Source: Boswellia sacra
Lineage: Eukaryota > Streptophyta > Magnoliopsida > Sapindales > Burseraceae
DNA: 64,000 nucleotides
Assembly (NCBI GenBank): GCA_013180625.2
Contig: SNVD02004417.1
Location: forward strand, 1-64,000
Direction of reading: 5' to 3'
The notes below the pieces were generated by a model that worked only from the letters and a program-made list of their open reading frames with translations, was not told the DNA's origin and did not search any database. A program made the translations under genes and the position numbers. Numbering within the stretch: position 1 is the first letter of the stretch; every line of letters starts with the position of its first letter. This document shows, piece by piece, positions 56,691 to 64,000 of the stretch.

Positions 56691-57082
56691 ACAAATAAAG
56701 AAGAGACCAAGAAAAATAAAGGAGAGTAGATGGAGGGATGAAGCTACAGATTTGTGCTTAAGAAAGAGAGAGTCGAAATGAAGTCCTAGAGAAAGAAAGT
56801 CTTGGACTTCAAACTTTTATTAATTGGAGTTTATTGGTTAGGTAGAGGGAAATGAAAAGATAGAGGGAAACGTGAGAGGGAAAATGGAAATATTTTATAT
56901 TCACATACTTGTCACATTTTATGAAAATGTAATAATTATGTGATTGAATAAAGACGAAAAATGACAAATAAGAAGAATAAATGGGTTTGACTTTCAAAGT
57001 AGTCTTATATTTCTCATTTTTTTTAAGAATCGTCAAATAAAAAAATTGTAAAGTGATAAATATGTAGAAGACTTTATGACAT

Positions 57083-58790
57083 AGAATAATGTCTAAAAAG
57101 AAAGTAAACAATATATGTATATACACGTGTGTGTGTGTGTGTATCAACACCTTATTACAAACAAACACTTCCAATGCCCAAAGTCAAAAACAAATAATTT
57201 TCAATGGTTAAGGAATATTTATTTGTTCACGTATATGTTTATTGCAATCAAGTCCAATGAGTTTGTTTAATTATATTCTTTATTATTTAATTAGTTTGAT
57301 TAATTAATTAGTTACAAATTTACATGTAATTGTGTAATTTATTTTCAATTATTTAATTGAATAATTAATCATCTAATTATGTAATTTACAAAATGATGTA
57401 TGCTATTGAATTTTTTTTTTGAATTGTTTTTTTTTTTTATTGCTGAACTATATCAATTTTTGGTCTATTCAAATATAAGCTAACAAGAAACAACTTAATT
57501 TTGAGTTCCTACAATATATAGGTCTATTTATTCACTTTATTTACAAGCCACATTCACTTTCAATATTTTGCTTTGGTTAAATTATATTTAATGTAATTCA
57601 ATTATTATCCATATGGTAATTATTATCCATAAGTACATGTTTGTTTGTACATACTGAGTTCACAAAAAAGAAGAAGAAGAAGAAGAAGATGAAACATGAA
57701 ATCACTCAAATTCTGATATGAATAAATTCAAAGGGTTGTGAAAAAAAATTTACCAATTTCAAGGAGAGGCTTTTCAAGTTGGAAGAGCTAGTCCCAGGAG
57801 CTCCAGAAATAGAAATTTGTCTACAAAGTAAACCAATAATAAATAAATTGGACTCAAATCTGTGCCTTTCAAATTCAAAGAGATTCTTAAGCCCTATACT
57901 AGAATGGCAAATATTCAATATATTCAAGCAAGTATAAGGATAAGGAACAACAAAGAAATTGTTGTCACCAAAATACTAATAATCATGATCGCATGGCAAG
58001 TAACACGTGGGTTTTACTTTGTTACCTCTTTTCATTCGGTTTTAAAATTTGAAGAACCGAACCCTGTTAAATTAAATTTATATGATCAATAAATGAGATG
58101 GAAATATTGAATTACCACATCAATTGTTACTTCTATTCTATAATCATGCTATGTGATTACGTATGTGATTATTTCATTGTTATTGATGTGTATCATGTTA
58201 TTACTTTGTTTGCTACCTACACAAACACCATCTTTTATTTTTTTTTTTTGTAATATATCTCATCCAGCAGCATTTGAGTTTATGACAAACTGTAGAAACC
58301 TATCTCTCTTTTAATAAAACTTTAATATATTTATTTATTTATTTAATGTTTTTAATTTTACAAAAGTGATAATATTAATTGATATTTTTTTATACATATT
58401 TCAATTTTAATTCTCTCTTTATGTATATATATTTAAGAAAATAATTTCTTTTTTTAAGAAATAGATCTCTGTACAACTGGAAAGAATTCTCCAAGTTACA
58501 TTACGATAAATACTCGTGTTTTTCCACCTCATCGTCATCACAGTAAGCATCATTTATCTTCTCTGCCTACTTCATAATCTGATTGCTCTGCTTCGCTTCT
58601 CTATCTGTATCCTGTTCCTAACTAGATTCGTGTCGGTAAGAAAGAACCATACGACATCTAGAAAGGATCCAAGCATTTGATGTGCCAAGGATTGTCTACA
58701 ATGGATCAAGACCTCCACTTTACGAGTGGTGTCAAGATGGATTAAGAAAATAAATATAAATCATATAAACAACATAAAATTATGATTATT
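57083..58790. other. AT-rich spacer, no gene
   Basis: Contains a (GT) run near 57127-57142, repeated TAATTA words at 57260-57380 and an (AAG)n run near 57668-57690. A pyrimidine-rich stretch at 58540-58620 resembles a plant 5' leader but opens no frame. No element ends could be defined. Confidence 0.45.
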
Positions 58791-59590
58791 AAGCACATAT
58801 TAAGGGTTAGAGAATCCTTACTCTCATATCAAGGGTTTCACCCTTTCACCTTAGCAAGAGAGAAATTAGCAAGACATTATAAGAGAAAGAACACAAAATG
58901 CAAGAAAAAGGAAATTCATTAATAACACACAAGAGAGAATAACAAGAGATACACAATACAAGATCCTAACAAAGGCCAAGATGCCCTAATGGGTCACAAG
59001 GCACCTCTATTTATAGATACATTCAGGGGCAAACTTGTCAAATTATAAAGGAATAATTGTCAAATATTAGATGCACCAACTGTGACAATTGGGGTAATTA
59101 GGTGAACCGACTTTGACCACCAATTTTGACATTGAATTTTTGAGAATTTTAATCACATGTCTTCATGAAGGTCATAGATATTTCTCTCAGATTTCTAGAA
59201 CATCTTGATTTATACGATTTGGATATGTATTCTGAGAGATATGGTCAAAATACTGAGGCATGGTCAGGCTGGGCCGAGATTGTAGATAGGTTCATTTCAA
59301 GCCCAATTTTGGTCCACTAAGAGCCCAAATTTGATGATACTTGTGAAATGCAATCTTGTAGATAATTGAATCAGATTTCTAAAACATTAAGATTTGCACC
59401 ATTCTGATCTATAAATAAAAAGTTATGCTTATTTTACGGAACCTACATCAAAATCGAAATTAAGAGAAAGTTAATTCAAAGGATGTAAAGGCTACAAATA
59501 TGCCTAAGTTGAGGAATTTAATGACACTATTAATGCAATATGATGAATTAAGTTCTCATTAAGCATACATATTTAAGTGTTCATCAGATG
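58791..59590 (-). repeat. Possible solo LTR or LTR fragment
   Basis: The minus strand starts TGATGAACACTTAAATATG. It carries a CTATAAATAGAGG TATA box near 59007-59020, followed by a cap-like region, and about 100 bases on a TTATTAATGAATTTCC block. The layout resembles an LTR promoter. I cannot define the right border, a target duplication or a second copy, so this is tentative. Confidence 0.25.
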
Positions 59591-60238
59591 GGATTCACAT
59601 TCCCGTTATTCTGATTACATTACCCCATTCCAAACACAACCTAATTATATTCAATTTGGTATAAAATGTCCAAATCCAATTTGATATCCAGCCCAATTTA
59701 TTATTTTTATTGATGCCCAACAAACAATTAAGCAATTATACTTACAAGCCTAACCCAAGTCGCAAGCCCCAACCCAATTCATAAACAAAAAATTATTAAT
59801 TATCAATTTATTTTTTTACATCGAAATTCAAAAAAAAAAAGAAACGAAATTACCCATAAATCCCTAATTTTATTGAGTAACCCAGCCTTATCTTCACTTT
59901 AGCCCTCATCCACCCTCATCAAACGACCTTACCTCACCTCTACCGCAGCACTGTAACACGCAGCCACTCACAACCATAATGTTCAGAATTTCTATGAGAT
60001 TGTTAAGAGAAAATTGACTGTTCATCTCCGTTAATTTTGTTAATTTGTTGAATTTGGGGTAAATACCCCAGGAATTGAATTCCCCGGCCTGGCCCTGTAT
60101 TGTCCACGAAATTTTTTTGGGACGGGGAATTAAATTCCATTTTGGGTTCGTGGATTAGGATTGCAGTCCCTTGCCCGCCTTGGCCTTGGGTTTTTTCCAT
60201 CCCTCAAGCTTTATTATAAAAAAGATGGAGAGAGATGG
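59591..60238. other. Spacer left of the copia LTR
   Basis: AT-rich, then a GC-richer stretch at 60040-60190 with AATTGAATTCCCCGGCC and GACGGGGAATTAAATTCC facing each other as an imperfect inverted repeat. GATGG (60234-60238) is the candidate target duplication of the copia element. No gene is seen. Confidence 0.4.
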
Positions 60239-60338
60239 TGTTGATATACTGCAAGTAGAGTAAAAGAGGTGGGACCATGTGATTGATAAAGTAAACAAAT
60301 ATGAGACGGAGTAAACAAGAAAGAGGGAGAAGTAACGA

Positions 60339-60341
<3 letters not shown>

Positions 60342-60411
<70 letters not shown>
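60342..60411. repeat. (GA)n microsatellite
   Basis: About 35 uninterrupted AG dinucleotides inside the U5-like part of the copia LTR. The minus-strand Ser-Leu frame across it is an artefact. Confidence 0.95.
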
Positions 60412-60416
<5 letters not shown>

Positions 60417-60451
60417 TTCTTTATTAAGCTTCTCATTGTGCCTTCGCTTTA

Positions 60452-61556
60452 AGGAAATTCAAATTTTGACCTAAATTAAAGAGTCTCATTGAAATATAAC
60501 CCACTCCTAAATAATTTTGATGTAACGAACCTTTTGGCTGAAAAATTATCCTATACCCTTAATTATTTCATTTCTTCTTCATTTTCTCCATCGTAACCAC
60601 CATCCGCTATAACTCTTAGACATACAACTCCTACAACCAATCGATTTCGCTCATATCATGTGAAAACGATGAAAAAGTGATAGATAGTTGTTAGAATCAT
60701 CAAAGCAAGTGATTGTATGGATTTTGTTTGATTGACATTGTTGAAATCTAGGGTTTATAAGATTAATTGAAGGATTAAATCATAATGTTCAGAATTTTAA
60801 TTTATTTTTATTTTTTTTGGTGGTTGGGATGTGTTTTATGGCATTGAGTGAATGATTTTTAAGCTTTTTGAAGCTCGTGGTTGTGAAAATAATGGTTTTT
60901 CGTTTCGATGGAGAAAAGGTTCAAGACGACGAGTGTCGGTTAAGACTCGTCTGTGTTCGATCTTGACACTCGACAAATGGAATTGAAAGGTTGTTATGTG
61001 TCGAATTTCATGGAATCTGACACTTGACGACAAGAACCCAAGGGTCTTTGAGTGTCAGTTATATGGAATTCGACAAATGATTGTTAGATTCCATCTGATC
61101 GACACTCGATGATCCTTCGTCGAGTCTCGTCGATCTCAGTAATCTGACAAAAACCTCATAACTTTGTTTGCTATCGAATTCTGACAGATATATTGCTCGA
61201 CACTCGACACTGACAAAGAACTTTGTTGAGTCATCATCTTCCTCAACAAAAAATTTGAATTTCACTTAAAGTGATAGTTATTATTATTATTTTTTTGCAT
61301 CAAAACTACTTAGATCATTTTCATGTGGCTCAATTCTTTTTTTTTTTTTCTAAGCTGAAACAGCAAAATATAGTGTTGTGTAGAAGAGCATTTTCACAAG
61401 AATGAAGAAGAAAGAAAGAAAAATGGTGTTGTTGCCTTACTTAATAAAGAAGGGCATTGAGGTAATTTCTTAGTCAAAAGGGTCACTGTATCAAAATTTT
61501 TAGAGATTGGGTTATATTTTAATGGAGCCAATTTGGGTCAAAATTTGAATTTTCCC
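60452..61556. mobile_element. Mutator-like (MULE) non-autonomous element
   Basis: The two ends are inverted repeats of roughly 120 bases: AGGAAATTCAAATTTTGACC... on the left and ...GGTCAAAATTTGAATTTTCCC on the right, with ATATAACCCA further in on both sides. Flanking 9-mers TTCGCTTTA (60443-60451) and TTTGCTTTA (61557-61565) match at eight of nine positions, as expected for Mutator-type insertion. The interior has repeated TCGACACTCGA-like words (60900-61210) and no coding gene. Confidence 0.75.
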
Positions 61557-61692
61557 TTTGCTTTACAGGGAGGGGCTGGTATTTATAAGCCATCACCACT
61601 TGCTTCACCAATTACAACATAACAAATGTACGGTGAACATTTAGAGATGTGGCAAATTATTAAAGAGACAAATGGATGGTAGAGATACAACA

Positions 61693-64000
61693 CACCCCTT
61701 TTAGATATTTTACCACTTAAGGATAATTACATTTAGCTTGGCTAAGAAAAAATCCATTAGAAGAAAAGCCTTAACAAAGAAAACAATTACATAAAAAATC
61801 TAAGTGGTGTTGGATGTGCTCTATTGTCTCGTTAAAAACCTTGCCAAATTAGCCTAGTAGAAAAAAACTTGGCTAAGGAAAAAAGAGTGCAGTACATATA
61901 TGTCCAAAATACTCTACTTAATGACTGCTCCCCCTCATCATGGCATAAGTACAACATTATCGATAACTTGGCTGCTTGTTAAGCTGCCGTATGCTAATTC
62001 CATATACTGGTTTCTCAAATGTTAATGTTTGACACTATTTTAATGAAATTTGCATGGTTTTGTCTCCTTTTATCTAATCTCCTTTAGCTTAAGTTATACA
62101 TGTTGCATTATCTTCATATATGGTTTTTGAAGGATCTATAATAGGAGATGACTTGCACGAATTATGTTGAATAAAAAATTACAACCATACACATTCTCAG
62201 TTGGCCTCATGTACTGCAAAAATTCAAACTGATTAGTAGCAACCAAAGTCTGTTTACTGAATTGCCATGAAGTTGTGGTCCGATAAGTATAAATATATCT
62301 AGTTTGTGATCAAGCTTTATAGGGATCAAATAAATAAACGACATCTACATAACCAATTAAACTAAGATTTTTAGAAGGCTCATGTGAAAGAATAAACTCA
62401 AATCAATTGTTCCCCAAAGATAATGAAAAATGTATTTGATCCCGATGTCGTCTAATAGGTGCAAAACTAAAGTTTGTTAACAAATTGCTATAAATGCAAT
62501 ACTTGGTTAGATACAATAATGCACTATAGCATTTAGATATTGTACTTTAGGACCAAATATCTGTTCATCATCCCTTTTAGGATGGAATGGTTTCTTTTTT
62601 AGGATCAATGTATCTAACAACCATTATGGTATTAAATGGATGAGTCTTATCCATATTAAACTGTTTTAATATCTTTTCAATGTATGCCGATCAACAAATA
62701 TGTTGTCAAAATTGTGTTTAATCTGCAAGTAGAGACATTATTTTGTTCTCCCTAAATCTTTCATTTCAAATTCCTTTTCCAAATATTTATTAGCATTTAG
62801 GATCTTTTTAAGAGTTGTAATTAAATTCATGTGATCAACACATATTGCTATACTAGCAAAACTAGATTTTGATTTCATAAAATGGCATACGAGATATCCC
62901 TCTTTCATCAACTATTAACTTTTACATTTATACCATGATCTTCTATAAATTTTCAATCCATACAGAGCTCTTTAACCTTAAATACATGCCTTTTAGCTTT
63001 GTTTCAATTGCTTCAGGCATTTTAAATCATTGGGCATTTTAATATATATGTCAAAATCTATTTTATTGTTTCAATAAGCAATAACCATATCGATAAGGCA
63101 CATGTGAACTTTCTTTAAAATTGCCAAATTAATCAAATATCTTAAAATGATCACATCTCTTGCTAAGCCCTAGGTTTGACAGAAATCCTGAGCTTTAAGT
63201 TAGGTTTTATATTTGGCAATCTTATTATTTTGGACGTCTTTAGATGTTCAGATTAGAAGTCCAAAACTTCACATTTGGCCAAGACAACTAATCGGCATAA
63301 ATTGTGCGCTTATTTCCATTTAGGCCAATAATGCACATTCATACACTATACATGACTCAAAATCATCATTTAAAGCCTTAGAGAATGTGGGCTCTTTAGC
63401 TTGATAATTATTTCCACCAGGACCGTTATTAATCATTCTTTTTCCATGAACAATATCTTTTTATCTAAAGAGTTTGCCATACTTCTAACGTGCAAAATAT
63501 TGATTAGACACGGTTCTATAAGGAGCTTGTTCTACATGAATATTAATTCTTACTAGTGTATTAGCAATATGTAAAATAGCATATTCCTAACCAGAAGTTG
63601 GTAGCTATATTCTTAATAACATATTATGTGTAATTATTTACAGTTGCTTTATGAGTAATTTTGCCAAACCATTTTGGGTATGGACATGTGGGATATGATG
63701 TACAATATCAATTTTAATGGACATACAATAATGATAAAAAGTTTTTGTTATGAAAATTTATCAGCATTATCCGGACATATTGACTTATAAGATTGTCTGG
63801 AAAAGGTGTTCGTAATTTAATAGTTTGAGCCAGTAGTCTAGCAAATTCAACATTTCTAGTCGATAACAATTACGTGAGACCGCAGAGCATAAGTATCAAT
63901 TAGGATCATAAAGTAATAAGATGGTCCACTTGATGGATGAATGGGTCCACATATATCTGTTTAAATTCTCTATAAAGATCATGGGGATTCAAGACTAATT
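61693..64000 (-). pseudogene. Ty1/copia pol remains
   Basis: On the minus strand, from the window edge inward: the integrase core (GDICGPIHPSSG-like, with NVEFARLLAQTIKLR and PFPDN, about 63990-63740); very decayed sequence; RT at about 63000-62600; then the C-terminal RT/RNase H region KPFHPKRDDEQIFGPKVQYL (about 62597-62540), IAF and RRH-like pieces, and EFLQYMRPTENVYG-like before 62170. A GATGAGGGGGAG tract at about 61930-61942 and a CTCTTTTTTCCTTAGCCAAG block follow, as usual upstream of copia 3' LTRs. Stops are frequent. The 5' part lies beyond the window. Confidence 0.72.

Larger units (their letters stand above)
53626..57079. mobile_element. CACTA element 3, non-autonomous, with captured exons
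   Basis: The left end AACTGCAAGAAAAATGC is a two-base variant of the CACTA element 1 terminus, followed by the same subterminal TTTGGCGG motifs. The right end, GATAAATATGTAGAAGACTT and then TATGA, is collinear with the last 60 bases of element 1. A CAT duplication flanks it (53623-53625 and 57080-57082). Size 3454 bases. It carries no transposase. It lies in or next to the 5' end of CACTA element 2. Confidence 0.75.
60239..61692 (-). repeat. 3' LTR of a Ty1/copia element, with nested Mutator-like element
   Basis: In the minus direction it starts TGTTGTATCTC right after a purine tract (CTAAAAGGGGTG, 61704-61693) and ends GCAGTATATCAACA, so the ends are TGTTG...CAACA. A TATAAATA box lies near 61580-61590 and AATAAA near 60424. 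Without the nested element and one target copy the LTR is about 340 bases, a normal copia size. Confidence 0.75.

Noticed and set aside
58791..59590. Defined solo LTR with target duplication
   Set aside because: TATA-like and TG start are present, but no right border or duplication could be found; kept only as a low-confidence feature.
60155..60436. Ser-Leu repeat protein
   Set aside because: It is a frame through the (GA)n microsatellite in the copia LTR.

Overview
The window is nuclear DNA from a flowering plant, most likely a eudicot. It is AT-rich, and every sizeable coding trace belongs to a known class of plant transposable element (TE) or to a plant host-gene fragment carried by one. 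I see no intact host gene, rRNA, tRNA or CRISPR array. It is a pile of nested, decayed transposons: Ty3/gypsy elements of the Tat (Ogre-like) and Athila types, three CACTA DNA transposons, three hAT-type foldback elements, one Mutator-like element and one Ty1/copia element.

Layout. (1) 1-4011: a broken, intronless LOG (cytokinin-activating enzyme) copy, then a spacer, then the 3' non-coding part and 3' LTR of an Athila-like element, which ends inside a Tat gag fragment (4012-5297). (2) 5298-10334: the leader and LTR (A) of a Tat element on the minus strand, a hAT foldback, a gag zinc-knuckle scrap, and a second Athila-like 3' region. (3) 10335-37580: a complete but dead Tat element (E1) on the minus strand, about 17.3 kb once its nested insertion is subtracted. 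It has LTR C (5'), primer site, gag, protease with a G-patch-like motif, RT-RNase H, archaeal-type RNase H, integrase and LTR B (3'). Between integrase and 3' LTR lie two gene-like units on the opposite strand: a plant-mobile-domain (PMD) gene with at least five recognisable GT-AG introns, and a second DUF7745-like unit. (4) 19141-29032: a 9.9-kb CACTA element inside the E1 integrase, with clean termini and a GCG target duplication. It carries no transposase but holds fragments of at least three host genes, all in one orientation: a DUF1685-type gene, the mitochondrial ATP synthase 24-kDa subunit gene and an RCD1/SRO gene. (5) 38532-47181: a 5'-truncated relative of E1 (E2) on the plus strand with the same antisense genes and 3' LTR D. 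(6) 47182-48899: an RT/RNase H fragment of a third Tat element. (7) 48900-53622: a CACTA element with a decayed Tnp2 transposase, truncated by a smaller CACTA element (53626-57079) of the first CACTA family that carries exons of an unrecognised host gene. (8) 57083-60238: AT-rich spacer. (9) 60239-64000: 3' LTR and pol remains of a Ty1/copia element on the minus strand, with a Mutator-like element inside its LTR.

The most informative biology is passenger cargo: a LOG copy next to Athila sequence, antisense intron-bearing PMD-type genes kept by two related Tat elements, and several host exons joined in one orientation in a CACTA element. All recognisable coding sequences carry stops, frameshifts or deletions, so none is expected to make a full-length protein. 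Gene and family names are read from motifs by eye; nothing was searched or computed.
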